A stretch of 64,000 nucleotides of DNA from Closterium sp. NIES-65 (GCA_948144175.1 CANXME010002006.1:248001-312000); one strand, 5' to 3'. Shown: positions 22,480 through 33,680, counted from the first letter of the stretch. Notes: generated by a model not told the origin, from the sequence alone. Numbers and translations are program-made.

Positions 22480-24509
22480 ACTGACTCGTCGAACGTGACG
22501 TCCTGGGAGGACAGAACACGACGAGAGGAGGGGTGGTAGAACTGCCACCCTGGAGCGTCAGGGGGGAAGCCAAGGAAGACACAGGGAGCAGCACGAGGGG
22601 ACAGCTTGTCCGCAGACAAGTCGCGGACAAACGCCCGAGATCCCCAGACACGGAACGCAGACGCATCGCCGACCTTCCCCGTCCACAGTAACATTGGGGA
22701 CATATCGGGCCGAGAGACCCTGGGGTGAAGGTTGAGCTTATGCGCCGCGTACCGAACCGCAAACGGCCACAGAAAATGGGGGGCAGCCGCATGCATCATG
22801 GACGTACGAGCGACATCCATGACCATGCCAATGCGGCGCTCAGCAATCCCATTTTGCTCTGGAGAGTCCGGAAGCGTAAAGGTCTGGCGGATCCCCTGTG
22901 CACGACAGTAGTCTCGCAGAAGGCGAGAGGAGAACTCCCCACCTCGGTCAGAGTGCAGACGCAGAACAGGAAAGTCCGAGCCAAAGCTCCTCCTGAGCTG
23001 GAGACGAGCCTCGCGGATCCAATCGATCAGCACCTCAGTGACAGCACCCTTGCTGCGCAAGGGGAAGACTGAGGTGTAACGCGAGTAGTCGTCAACCACC
23101 AACAGGAAGTAGCGCTCGTGACCCTGCCCACGGACGGGGGCCGGGCCCCACACGTCCATGTGAAGCGTCTGCAGAGGAGCCTTTGTCGGGGGAAACTGGG
23201 AGGAGTGAGGAGCAGCCCTGAGGCGCCCCTCGACACAGGGGACACAGGAAGGTCCTGGTCCCGAAGGAAGGGGAGGGAGAGACTGGGGAAGACCAGAGAC
23301 AAGGACACGGGAAGCCATGCCCCGAAGACGGGGCAAGGAGGGGTGGCCTAGACGGTGGTGCCACAGAAGAGTCTCGTGAGACAAGAGGCGACACGAACAG
23401 GGGGCAGACTCAGGACCAGACCTGGACGCAGCAGCAAACACCTGACCCGACGCTCCTACCTGACCGGACGCGGGGACAGGAGGAGACTCAGTGGTCAGTG
23501 TGTACAGGCTCAACCCCGGCCGGCGCGAGAACGTGGCCAGGTGCCGGCCTGTGCGTGCGTCCGTGCAGTGGGTCACCCGCTGACTCGCAGGAGTGAACTG
23601 GTGAACCCCCGCATCCTGTAGGTCTGCACCACTCACCAAGTTCGTCGAGAACGAGGGGAGGTACAGGCCAGACAGGGTGCCCGAGGGGGCAGCCGGACAC
23701 GGGAGGACAGTGGAGAAGTGAGCGAGGACAGGACCCCCAGAGGGGTCAGCCAGGGAGACCGCAACCGGCCGACCAAGCGGCGTGAGTGTGGTGCGGTCCC
23801 GAAAGAAGGAGCGAGAAGCCCCAGAGTCAAGTGTAAAGGTGAGGGAGGCCGAAGCCAACGCGGTACCTGAGAGCGCAGCCTCACCCGCACCTGAGGAAGC
23901 AGACTCACTAGCACCTAGAGCAGCAGCCGCACCTGTACCTGGAGCAGGAGAGTCACTAGCACCCAGAGCAGCAGCCTCACCTGTAGCTAGAGCAGCAGGT
24001 CCTATACCTGGGTCAGGCTGGACGCACAGGTGACCGGCACGGTCAGCACTAGTAGGCAATGCATACATGGCAGTGAGAATAGCATCATAGTCAAGAGCAT
24101 ATATATCTACCCTCTGCCTAAGCAACTCCACCCAGTCGGGAAGCTCAGCCTCGTCGCCAAACACGGTACGCCAGGCGTCGCTCAGACGGGCGAAGCAGCG
24201 GGACAGTGTATGACTACGTGTCCCACAAGGCTGACCAGTCCGAGTACCAGTGCGAATCACGTAAGAGCAGCGAACAGCACTGAGAGACCCTCCACTCTGA
24301 GCGTACCACTCACGAAGTTGGCGAGGCGTGAGAGACACGCGAGAGGGTCGCGGGAGCTGCATCTGGCCGCCACCACGAGTAGAAGCAGCAGGAGTGGTAG
24401 TAGGAGTAGCGTCGCCACCCCTACAGCCCCAACCAGCGTACCACTCACGCAGCTGCTGGGGCGTGAGGGACTCACGCCGGCGTCGCTGGGGCTGCATTTG
24501 GCTCCGCAA
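22480..24509 (-). pseudogene. Copia-2 gag C-terminal part, protease and integrase region
   Basis: The left-to-right order in the sense direction is as follows. Two gag modules carry SLTPQQLREWYA and SLTPRQLREWYA. A Cys-x13-Cys-x4-His-x4-Cys cluster comes next (CSYVIRTG ... CGTRSH ... C). The protease has LDSGAS near 23825. The HHCC integrase module has WHHRLGHPSL and CVPCVEG, and the catalytic core runs from LHMDVWGP through HSDRGGEF to PEQNGIAERR. The duplicated LREWY module in gag is shared with copia-0. Confidence 0.9.
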
Positions 24510-24979
24510 GTAGAAGCAGGAGCAGGACTAGCAGCAGGGAGGCAGGCAGCCAGGCAAGCCAAAAGGCAGGCAGGCAGGCAAGCAGGCGACGCGCAGCGTG
24601 CTAGCAGGGCAAGAGCTCACCACTGGTGGGAAGAGTAGGCTCGGCGACTCAGCGGCTCGGCAGCTCGGCGGCTCGGGCGACTCGGGCGGCTCGGCGGCAA
24701 GGCGGCTCGGCAGCAACTGCAGCTCAGCAGCTCGGTGACTCGGCGGCTCGGCGGCAGGGCGGCTCTGCTGCTGGGCGGCTCGGGTGCAGGGCGGCTCGGC
24801 GGTGGGGCGGCTCGGCTGCTGCAGGTGAGCGGCTCGGCTGCTGCAGTGGGAGATGAAGGAGGAGGAGAAGCAGGGGAGGCCACACACCTGCCACCCCTCT
24901 GCTGGCCTCTCCCGTCGCCTGTCGAGGCGACCTGAGGGGGCCGCTTGCGGCCCCCGAAGGAGCCGCGACGGGCGACGGG

Positions 24980-25660
24980 AAAAGGGGGGGTGGGTGGTGG
25001 GGGCCGGTAGGTGCAGCGGCGGGGCCAGCAGGTGCAGTTGCGGGGCCGGTAGAAGGGGACGGCAGGAGCCGTCAGGAGGGGACGGCGGGGCCGTCAGGAA
25101 GGGACGGCGGGGCCGTCACGAAGGGACGGCGGGGCCGTCAGGAGGTGACCGGGCCGCGACAGAGCCGGCGGCGGGGCCGCGTAAGGGCCTGGGCGGGGCC
25201 GCGACAGAGCCGTCGGCGGGGCCACGTGAAAGCCGGGGCGGGGCCGCGTAGAAGCCGGGGCGGGGCCGCGCGAGAGCAGGCGGCGGGGCCGCGAAGGAGC
25301 CGGGGCGGGGCCGCGTGAGAGCAGGCGGCGGGGCCGCGTAAGGGCCTGGGCGGGGCCGCGACAAAGCCGTCGGCGGGGCCGCGTGAAAGCCGGGGCGGGG
25401 CCGCGTAGAAGCCGGGGCGGGGCCGCGCGAGAGCAGGCAGCGGGGCCGCGAAGGAGCCGGGGCGGGGCCGCGTGAGAGCAGGCGGCGGGGCCGCGTAAAG
25501 GCCGGGGCGGGGCCGCGACAGAGCCTGCTGCGGGGCCGCGTGAGAGCCGGCGACAGGGCCGCGTAAGGGCCGGCGGCGGGGCCCCGTCAAAGAGGGCGGC
25601 GGGGCCGCGTCAGTGAAGGCGGCGGGGCCGCAGAGGAAATGGCGACCCGAGGGGTCGCTA
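24980..25660 (-). repeat. GC-rich higher-order tandem repeat in copia-2 leader
   Basis: Short units containing GGCGGGGCCGCG, 20-27 bp each, form a higher-order block of about 157 bp that occurs twice (for example from 25181 and from 25338). Frames through it are repeat translations. Confidence 0.88.
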
Positions 25661-25734
25661 AAAAAAAGATCGCGCCTCGGGGGGCGCTTCGGTGGGCCCA
25701 AAAAACGGTCCGTAGAAGGACCCGCTCTATACCA

Positions 25735-25866
25735 TGTGAGAATAAGCGAACAGGAATGAATGAACTAGAAGTGAAATGAGTACAAGTAGTAAACCCTAGA
25801 ATTGTGTACCCCCTATAGGCTAACCCACTGTAGCCTACACAAGCATAACATATATAATGTTTGACA
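25735..25866 (-). repeat. Copia-2 5' LTR
   Basis: 132 bp, TG...CA. The primer-binding site lies just inside (reverse complement GCTCTATACCA ending at 25734), and the target duplication GTTTT just outside. Confidence 0.95.
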
Positions 25867-25871
25867 GTTTT

Positions 25872-26156
25872 CAGCGGTGGCTTCGTCAGCAGGGGGATGC
25901 GCACGTGGGACTAGCTGTGTCGCGGGGGGCTTGTCGAGAGGACGACTCTGTGTTTTCGGCTTATCTTTTAGGGTCACTGAAGGCGCTCATCGGGGTGGCG
26001 TTACAACGGGCGCAAGCCCGTATCATCCTGCTTCGAGCAGCGTCTTCCATGGGGGGGATTAACGTAGATTTGGTGGATCGGGAGAGGGACGATGTCGATG
26101 TGGAAGGCGGGGCTCTCTGGGTGGAGGCCCCGTACATGGTCGATACGTTGATGTGA
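25872..26156 (+). CDS. LINE protein, segment 3: C-terminal end
   Basis: The frame continues from segment 2 as GGRF-QRWLRQQG and ends at a TGA after VDTLM. The stretch SVFSAYLLGSLKALIGVALQ resembles the C-terminal helix of related LINE proteins. The segment follows the second GTTTT duplication copy. The stop fixes the 3' end of the LINE coding region. Confidence 0.8.
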   Translation, partial: QRWLRQQGDAHVGLAVSRGACREDDSVFSAYLLGSLKALIGVALQRAQARIILLRAASSMGGINVDLVDRERDDVDVEGGALWVEAPYMVDTLM

Positions 26157-27544
26157 TTGAAGGGGGGGGGGGGGATTGGGTGTGGGATGGGATGTCTTGA
26201 TGGGGTGTCTTGACTGGGCGTTTTGATTGGGTATCTTGAGTGGGGGTTTTATGTGTGCCGCATTTGGGTTCTTTTTGGCAGTTTCATTTTCCTTCTCCCT
26301 TTCTTTCTTCATTCCCTTTCCTTTTCTGAAACTCTATGGCGGGCAAGGTTTAGGTCCAGTGGGTTTCACGAATGGCTGTAGGTGCTTCGGTGTCTATGTA
26401 GTAAACTGTGTGTTTCCAGTATTTGGAACATCATTTAGACCACTATCAACATACTGGAACATATATTACTTAGAAGTTAGAACCCACTTTTGCTTCAGAA
26501 TATATTTTGCTGACTTGGGTTTGGGATGAACAGTCCCACCCAGTTGCCTAGGGTTTTGTTCTTCTCCCAACCCAACCAACTGCTCCCCCCAAATGCTCTC
26601 GAAGCTTTCTCTCACCCTCTTTCCAACTCTCCTGAGGGCGCGTGTGGTCTGTTTAAAAGTTCAAAATAAAGTTCGAACTTTGGGTGGTTACCCTATTCGC
26701 TTATTTCGCGAAGGGTGCTTCGCGAACCAAGCATTGTATGGGCTCTGCAAAAGTTCGAGTTTGAAATATGAACTTGACTCGAGTCGGAGGCGGGAACGTG
26801 CGTGCGCACGTTCATGCGAGCGTGTGTGATTTGCAGCACGTCCGAACAGCTGGCGAAACGGGCGAGCGCTTCGCCAGTGCATGAAGTTGCACAACGAAGA
26901 CACCCCACAACTCGTGCACACAGTGGTAGCCACGTGTCCAGCATCGTGGCACGTTCGAGCACGATGTGGCGACGCGTCCCGCCCGTCTTGGCTATTTGTA
27001 CCCTGGTTACACACTCGGCGCAGAAGGTGAGTTGGAGCTCTAGGTCCTTGTAAACCGAGGCGCAAAATGTTGACGTGGCGCACTGTCAAGACGAGCGAAC
27101 TGGGTAACCTATGATGTTGACGTGCGGCTCGGCTCGTTTTTACAAGTTCGAATGTCGGGGTTCGACCTTGTATGTGTGTGTGATTTTTTACAGTGTGGTA
27201 AGCCCGATGTTCGAACTTCGATAGAAGGAAATTCGAACTTCTTTCGTTGTAAGTTCAAAACTAAAATTCGCCCTAAAAACATAAACTTTTACAAATTTCA
27301 AAGACCACACGCGCCCTAAAGCCAATCAAGAACTCCAACCACCTTCCCAGGTACTTCTCTATCTTGTTAGTGTCTAAGCCACGCGCGCCTAGAGCGCTTG
27401 CCCTTATCCCTCGTGCAATAGGCAATCAAGCTCGCCTTAGGGCGCTCACGCCTTAGCGCTCAAACCAGGCCGATGGCGCGTAAGCTGCTGGCCCTTGGGC
27501 GTTAGTGCCATGGGCGTTGGCCTTAGGCGTCATTGGCGTGTAAG
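26157..27544. other. Non-coding flank after the LINE, no gene seen
   Basis: A G-run follows the LINE stop and the next few hundred bases may be its 3' untranslated region, but I see no clear tail. A 9-bp inverted repeat TTCCAGTAT/ATACTGGAA lies near 26414-26455. Several TTCGAACTT words occur at 26670-27260. From 27360 GCGCC/GGCGC words become frequent and lead into the minisatellite. Confidence 0.5.
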
Positions 27545-28135
27545 TTGCCGGCGCCGTTGGGCGCTGGCGCCTTTTGGCGCTGGCGCTGGCGCCTTTTGGC
27601 GCTGGCGCTGACGCCTTTTGGCGCTGGCGCTGGCGGCTTTTGGCGCTGGTGCTGGCGCCTTTAGGCGCTGGTGCTGGCGCCTTTTGGCGCTTGTGCTGGC
27701 GCCTTTTGGCGCTGGTGCTGGCGCCTTTTGGCGCTGCCGCTGGCGCCTTTTGGCGCTGGCGCTGACTCCTTTTGGCGCTGGCGCTGGCGGCTTTTGGCGC
27801 TGGTGCTGGCGCCTTTAGGCGCTGGTGCTGGCGCCTTTTGGCGCTTGTGCTGGCGCCTTTTGGCGCTGGTGCTGGCGCCTTTTGGCGCTGGCGCTGGCGC
27901 CTTTTGGCGCTGGCGCTGGCGCTGGCGCCTTTTGGCGCTGCCGCTGGCGCCTTTTGGCGCTGGCGCTGGCGCCTTTTGGCGCTGGTGCTGGCGCCTTTTG
28001 GCGCTGGCGCTGGCGCCTCTTGGCGCTGGCGCTGGCGCCTTTTGGCGCTGGTGCTGGCGCCTTTTGGCGCTGGCGCTGGCGCCTTTTGGCGCTGCCGCTA
28101 GCGCCTTTTGGCGCTGGTGCTGGCGCCTTTTGGCT
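27545..28135. repeat. 22-bp minisatellite, unit GGCGCTGGCGCCTTTTGGCGCT
   Basis: About 27 units, mostly 22 bp, with point variants (GGTGCT, GCCGCT, CTTTAGG). Since 22 is not a multiple of three, the unit rotates through all frames and gives the same Trp/Arg/Leu/Ala-rich peptide in each. Those frames are not genes. Each unit contains the palindrome GGCGCC. Confidence 0.93.
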
Positions 28136-28930
28136 AAGAGAGAATGAATTTGTATGTTTTTCTTAGTTAGGTCATCGTTACGTATCTCGTGGCTCCCATG
28201 ATGCTTGGCTGGTGCACGCTTACTTCGTGCGATGGCGGACGATGGTTAGAGGGTTAGAGTGCGCGTGGGGGAGAGAGAGGAGTGAGGGAGAGCGAGTGAG
28301 CGAAGGAGAAGTGAGCGAAGGAGAGGGCGTGTGCAGGGGAGGCAGCGCCAGTAGTTAGATTTAATCTGTTTTTACCGGTCACGGCCAACTATTGCACTCT
28401 TCAAGAACATGTATGTTGTGCGGAATGCGTGAGCTATATAACCTGTATTTTGTTTTTCTTGTGCAGGGCGTGCCGGTTGCATCTGTTTTTGCTTTCCTTT
28501 GCAGGGCGCGAGCTGCATTATGTGTTTTTGCTTGCGAAGATAAGGGGGGAGGGTGTGAGAGAGAAGGGGGAAGCGAGATAAAAGATAGATGTGGTGGGGA
28601 AGGGGAGGGGGGGGGGGGGGGGGGGGGGGGACGGGGGCAGGGGGGCACGGGGGGGATGGGGGGGAGGAGGGGGGCAGGGCGGGGGGGCAGGGCGGGGGAA
28701 GGGGAAGAATGGACACACTAGCAATGCTGTATGCGTAGCTTAACTCGTTTGCAATGCTTGGATGCTTGCATGCTCATCATGTGTGTATCTGTGTAGTTGT
28801 GCGTATGTGTGTATGTATGTGAGTGTGTGTCCGTATGTGTATATATGTATGTGCGTGCCTGTGTGTGCGTATGAGTTCGTGGTTGTGTTTGTTTCGGGGT
28901 GATGATAATTTGCCTTGTGTGTGCAGCAGA
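28136..28930. repeat. Low-complexity region: GAGA, G tract and TG-rich tract
   Basis: GAGCGAAGGAGA-type repeats lie at 28260-28330, an almost pure G tract at about 28605-28700, and alternating TGTGTATG sequence at 28790-28870. No gene is supported. The proline-rich frames on the minus strand are translations of the G tract. Confidence 0.75.
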
Positions 28931-28988
28931 GGTTGTCATCGTCGTTGGGGCAGCGTGTTTTCGCTGTTTCAACGACCCCATCAATCTC
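28931..28988 (+). repeat. Duplicated 58-bp hairpin repeat, copy 1
   Basis: Contains a stem GTCGTTG-GGG-CAGCG, loop TGTTTT, CGCTG-TTT-CAACGAC (28941-28976). GGG opposite TTT can form G-U pairs in RNA. A direct copy lies 211 bp downstream. Confidence 0.85.
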
Positions 28989-29141
28989 TGCTGCAGCATC
29001 GATGCATTTTAGCATTAGCTTTGAAGCATTCACAATCGTTGCGTATTATCGTAATCCTAATAGTACGCGTTTCACTCTTGTTAATGTGTTGTGTTGGTGT
29101 TTTGGAGCGCGGTGTTGATATGGGTCGTGTATGCAAATTGG

Positions 29142-29199
29142 GGTTGTCATCGTCGTTGGGGCAGCGTGTCTTCGTTGTTTCAACGACCCCATCAATCTC
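29142..29199 (+). repeat. Duplicated 58-bp hairpin repeat, copy 2
   Basis: Same hairpin at 29152-29187. One stem base changed from C to T, turning a G-C pair into a G-U pair, so the fold is kept in RNA. Confidence 0.85.
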
Positions 29200-29278
29200 A
29201 GTTGTTGCATTGATCTATATTGACATCCTCTTCGAAATGTTTTTGTTGTAAACGTTAACTCTGTTCTGTACTGTTCAA

Positions 29279-29331
29279 TTGAGAAAGCCTGCTTCTTGAC
29301 TAGCAATAAACATCGTCTTCATTGCTTGTGG
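29279..29331 (-). repeat. PAT-like element repeat B2
   Basis: 53 bp starting TTGAGAAAGC and ending CTTGTGG. Two differences from B1. It is the outer left end of the element. Confidence 0.85.
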
Positions 29332-29404
29332 TTCAAGTACAGCATTGCCCGTCATATAACCAGAGAATATTACATCAAGTCTAAGCATGCGGGGGGTGGG
29401 GGGG

Positions 29405-29587
29405 AAACTGAACTTGAAATTCAAAAATGAAAACGTGGGTGAGGCCAAATGGCCGAAACCCCTTCTTTTGTAGTCGGAGAAGGGCGAATAGCGCTTCGAC
29501 GATGCCTTCAAGTGCTGCGTACAAGCTGCTGCGCTTTCTCAATAAGTCATTTTAGAAAGTGTAACACTTTCGAAAATATACATATTG
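29405..29587 (-). repeat. PAT-like element repeat A2
   Basis: About 183 bp starting AAACTGAACTTGAAA and ending ATATACATATTG, matching A1 at the right end in the same orientation with a few differences. It adjoins B1, sharing TTG. Confidence 0.88.
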
Positions 29588-29637
29588 AGAAAGCTTGCTT
29601 CTTGACTAGCAATAAGCATCGTCTTCATTGCTTGTGG
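29585..29637 (-). repeat. PAT-like element repeat B1
   Basis: 53-bp copy of B2, directly joined to A2. It lies just beyond the end of the recombinase region. Confidence 0.85.
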
Positions 29638-30560
29638 GTCCTCTGAAGCATGTGAAGCAAAGGTTGTCGTTGGCGAATGATGGCATGCTCATGCTGCGGA
29701 GGAGCCGGTGCGGCGTCAGCCTTATGAAGTCGTTGGGAGGCTGACACCAAGTCTTGGGTTGCTATTGTCACGTAAAGGTCCCTGGCCGTACTGCTGCGCC
29801 AGCGACCGAGCCTTTGGAAGACGCGGTCTGGGACTCCTACAATCGCAGCCATGGTGGCGGCGCCTTTGCGGAATGAATGGGTTCCCAAGTGGGTGTCGCT
29901 GAGGCCGATCTTAGCGAATGCCTCTTTGCACCAATTGCGAATGGTCGTGTATGAAGGGGAGGTAGGTGTTGATGATGCCGATGTACGACGACCAAAGACA
30001 CGGATCAACGGCCCGTGAGTGAGAGGCCCGTATTGCGCGAGCTGTATGAAGCGTTGGGTGCAGCGTACTAGGCAGAACGGGCCCGGTGTTGCCGCCACTG
30101 GGACCCACATTCCACGACCCTCCTGGGCTCCACATAACCTCATCTTCGAATTGGATGTCTTCCCAACGAATTGCCACGAGATCCGAATATCTCAGGAATG
30201 CCGCATACATGAGCAGGGGAATGAGTCCCTTTTGGAATTCTGCAGGATCTGTGGCGGATAGTTAGTGTTGCGCCATGTCGTGGACTTGGTGAAGAGACAC
30301 AGGCTCCTTGATCCGAGATGGGCGCGGGCAGTGCCGTTTGGCGTACTCGCGAACTTGGCTGGTGAATGGGCCTGCGACGGGACAAGGAGCTCCGATCATG
30401 CGGTGTGCGAAAGTGACTGCCGAGCAGGTGAGCTGTACCATGGAGATTGTTGCCTTTTTCTCGATTGCATGCACCAAGTAGAGTGCAAGCGTTGTGTCGG
30501 TGGTTGGTAAGAATGACAGCTGGAACCGGTCGTAGAAGGAGCGAAACTTTAGCAAGTAGG
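29625..30560 (-). pseudogene. PAT-like element tyrosine recombinase region
   Basis: Phage-integrase-type tyrosine recombinase motifs are visible on the minus strand. AAFLRYSDLVAIRW supplies the first catalytic Arg (near 30200). HSFRKGAAT supplies the His-x-x-Arg pair (29879 downward). GRW and a Tyr in ARDLYV (about 29774) complete the set. A segment with YDRFQLSFLP to the right looks like the N-terminal core-binding domain. In DIRS elements this enzyme replaces integrase and inserts the circular DNA copy. It lies at the 3' end of the element as in the family. The region is a fossil with about one or two breaks. Confidence 0.85.
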
Positions 30561-30836
30561 GGTCGTACGTGCGAATTGTCGAATCCGCCCTAACTTGGGA
30601 TGTGATAAGCAGAAGTCGGTGATGGAGCCTGACATTGGTGCCTATGCCATGAGAACAAGAGCATGCTCAATGATTATTCGAAGGAAAACAGGAGCGCATG
30701 CATAATGCTGTTGGGGAGACCAGTGCCCGAGAATGCGGTTGTGTGGGTGCCTACACCAAGGCACTGGCTGCCGCTGGTGAGTCGGATGTGGGTCTTGACT
30801 TCTGGTGCCCATCCGTTAGCCGTTGGGTGAACTTGG
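30561..30836 (-). other. PAT-like element, linker between recombinase and copia-3
   Basis: Not clearly coding in any frame; it should correspond to the stretch between RNase H/linker and recombinase. It ends at the CTTGG target site of copia-3. Confidence 0.5.
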
Positions 30837-30953
30837 TGAGAAGAAACGAGAATGAATGACTAAGGAATGAAAGTGATACAAGTATGCTACCCTAGAATTG
30901 TGTACCCCATATAGGCTACCCCACTACAGCCTACACAACATTAATATTTGACA
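30837..30953 (-). repeat. Copia-3 3' LTR
   Basis: 117 bp, TG...CA, next to the polypurine hairpin box at 30954-30976. Confidence 0.93.
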
Positions 30954-31061
30954 CACCCCCATAGGCAAAGTGGGGGAGAACAAGGGGTCACAAGACCAGT
31001 CAAGCAGAGCAAAGCAAGCTCAGGGTGGATCACAAAGTCACCACACATTCCGAGCACAAGT

Positions 31062-32280
31062 TCAAGGCCACAAGGCCAGTTCACATGCAGGAGTACATAT
31101 ATATATAGAGAAGGCTAGACAAGCAAGAGCAGGGGTATATATATATGTAACAGTACAAGCAAGGTCAAGAGGTGAGCTAGTGAGGCAAGACAGGCACAAG
31201 ACCAAGCTGAGTGCAAAAGCGCTGATGATCACAAGGCGCAAGCGCCTTGGTGAAGATATCAGCAATGTTGGCCTCAGAGGCCACGTAAGCAAGACGAAGC
31301 TGACCACGCTACTGCAGCTCACGAGCAAGGAAGTAACGAAGAGCAATGTGCTTCGTTCTGTGCTCCAGTCTCTGCTCTCGACACAAGGCCAGCATGGCCT
31401 TGTTGTCTACGTACAGAACTGGACGAGAACGAGGCACCTCGCTAAGGTTAGTCAGCAGGTAGGTGAGCCAACGAAGCTCCTGTGCAACCATGGCCCCGGC
31501 GTAGATCTCAGCCTCACAACTGAAGGACCTGCTGCACCATGTGTGACTGAGTCAGGGTAATGGTCGGCGTGCTCTGTCCCGGGTGATCTGCAAGCCAAGG
31601 TAGCTGCGCAGTTCACCCAGGTCAGTGCACGTGTGTCTCTTCTGCAGCTCGGACTTCACGTGGGCGAGTCCAGCAGTGTCAGCTGTGGCAAAGACCAAGT
31701 CGTCGACGTACACGAGGATGTAGAACGGCGGCAAAGAAGTGGCGGTGCGCAGAAACAGCGACGGGTCAGCAGTAGAGGGAGCAAACCCAAGAGCCGCAAG
31801 CGTAGTCCTCAGTGTGTCGTGCCACTCACGCGGTGCCTGGCGGAGACCGTAGACTGGCCGCCGGAGGCTCCACTAGGTGCCAGGAGGAAAAGTCCCATTG
31901 AAGCCAGGTGGGCGGCGCAGCCAGATCTCCTCGTGCAGGCTACCCTGCAAGAAAGCAGTGCTGAAGTCAAGAGAGTGAAGCTCGTAGTCACGCTGAGCGG
32001 CTATGTGCAGCAGCACCCGAAGAGTGGTCATCTTTGGGGTGGGAGAGAAGGTCTGAAAGTAGTGAACTCCCTACCGCTGACTGAAGCCACGAGCCACGTA
32101 CCGCGCCTTGAAGACAGGCGGAGAACCCGGCGGCCGCTTCACCCTGAAAATCCACATGCCACTGACGATGTTCGCCCCAGGTGGGGGAACCTCGTCAACG
32201 TAGGTGCCTGTGGACTTCCAGGAAGCCATCTCTGCGTCCATAGCTGCCTGCCACTGAGAGGATTAGGGACCCTCTATCGC
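31062..32280 (-). pseudogene. Copia-3 reverse transcriptase and RNase H remnants
   Basis: Minus-strand pieces match the copia-2 and copia-4 RT and RNase H: PPFYILVYVDDLVFATAD, ELRSYLGLQITRDRA, VLYVDNKAMLALC and YFLARELQ. The region is clearly decayed and somewhat shorter than in the sister copies. Confidence 0.85.
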
Positions 32281-33399
32281 CTCCGCGTAAGAGCGCGGAG
32301 TCGGGATGTCAAGTGCATCCGGGTCTCCCTCAGGGGTAAGCAGTACGGACACGAGATGAGGTGAAGCAGCAGCCAGACACTGGAACTCCTCCTGCCTGTC
32401 CTCAAAGACGTCCGTGCCAAGGGCACACTCACCCCCGACGGACGGAGGACAGACAGACTCAGACTCAGCGACAAGACTAGCAGCGTAGTCTAGACGACAG
32501 CGAGCAACAAAGTCGACGAGCTCAGCAACTAGGGCAGACGCAGTAGTGGACTCAAAAGAAGGGTCAGTGACGACAGTAGCAAGGAGACGCGTGACAGTAG
32601 GACTGGCAGCACAAAGAGAGTCCGACTCAGGGTCGGCAAGAACAGGAAGAGAGGACTCAGGAGGAGAAGGCAACGGGGCACGCAGAGGAGCAGTGGACGG
32701 ACGTAGAGACATCCAGTGTGTGCCAGGGACAGGAGGAGGACGCTGACGTGAACCGAGACCACTAGTGCGAGCAGCACGGACCGGTGACGCAGGGCGAGAC
32801 GCAGGCTCACGACGCTCAGCAAGACCTCCAGTAGGACCAGTGTAGGGAGACGGAGCAGGCACTGGGGAGGCCGGCTGTAACTGTAACTGCGATGGGACAG
32901 GCTGTGGACACTCTAAGTGAGGAGGAGGACCAGTAGAAGACGGGAGACCAAGAACCTGCTGAAGGAGCGGAACGAAGTACGGCCGAGGCCGCGCGGCGAC
33001 TCCAGACACAGCAGGGATAGCACCAGCACCCCCAGTGGTAGCACCAGCACTAGTAGCAGCTCCAGCTCCAGTACCTCAAGCAGCACCAGTAGTACCCCCA
33101 GCAAGGCCGCCTCCAGGACCGATTGCAGTAGCCTGCGCGCCAACACCCGCAGCAGCTCCAGCTCCAGAAGTACCCACAGGTCCAGCAGCTCCGGTACTCC
33201 CAGTACGAGCACCTCCGGGACCCGTGGCACTAGCTCCCTCAGCACCAACAGAACCTCCAGTACCCGCAGCACCTCCAGCTCCAGCAGCTCGCCTCCAGCG
33301 CCGGGCAAACCACTCACGCAGCTCCTGTGGAGAGAGTGGTTCCCGGCGAGAAGAAGCACCCGCAGACCCGCCAGGCACAGCACCAGCAGGCCCAGCTCC

Positions 33400-33680
33400 C
33401 TCAGGCTCCGCACCCCTAGGCTCAGCACCTCCATGCGTAGCACCCCCAGGCTCAGCACCCCCAGGCTCAGCACTCCCAGGCGTAGCACCCCCAGGCTCAG
33501 CACCCCCAGACTCAGCACCCCCAAGCTCAGCACCCCCAGTTGTAGTACCCTCAGGGTCAGCACCCCCAGGCGTAGCACCCACACGCTCAGCACCCCCAGA
33601 GTCAGCACCCCCAGGCTCAGCACCCTCAGCAGCACCAGAGTCACCAGCGACCTCGACAGGCTCAACAGCGTCTACCTGGG
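33400..33680 (-). repeat. Copia-3 linker minisatellite
   Basis: 15-bp units (reverse complement of GGTGCTGAGCCTGGG) coding Gly-Ala-Glu-Pro-Gly with variants, followed in sense direction by an LREWF module near 33320. Confidence 0.88.

Larger units (their letters stand above)
18970..25866 (-). mobile_element. Copia-2: nearly whole Ty1/copia element inside the LINE
   Basis: Two 132-bp LTRs, one difference apart by eye, flank gag, protease, integrase, RT and RNase H on the minus strand. The target duplication is GTTTT (18965-18969 and 25867-25871). The polypurine box (reverse complement CACCCCCATAG) touches the left LTR. The primer-binding site (sense TGGTATAGAGC) touches the right LTR, and the GGGCCCACC box lies at 25691-25699. 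Length is 6.9 kb. It looks nearly whole, with one to a few breaks. One LTR difference in 132 bp suggests a young insertion, younger than the LINE it sits in. Confidence 0.95.
13578..26156 (+). mobile_element. RLE-class non-LTR retrotransposon (LINE) split by two insertions
   Basis: A zinc-finger segment, a reverse transcriptase and a restriction-like endonuclease are read in one frame over three segments: 14588-17162, 18578-18969 and 25872-26156. The order (N-terminal finger, central RT, C-terminal Cys-His knuckle and endonuclease) is that of the R2/NeSL/Utopia group, which inserts by target-primed reverse transcription. TRIM-4 and copia-2 interrupt it, each with a 5-bp duplication. If one duplication copy is ignored, the frame continues across both junctions. 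The 5' edge is uncertain because a 48-bp minisatellite joins it to copia-0. The 3' edge is uncertain because no poly(A) or target duplication is obvious. Confidence 0.88.

Noticed and set aside
27574-28166. Four overlapping Trp/Arg/Leu/Ala-rich reading frames
   Set aside because: The 22-bp repeat unit has no stop in any forward frame, so open frames arise automatically.
28372-28724. Proline-rich proteins on the minus strand
   Set aside because: They come from the G tract at about 28605-28700.
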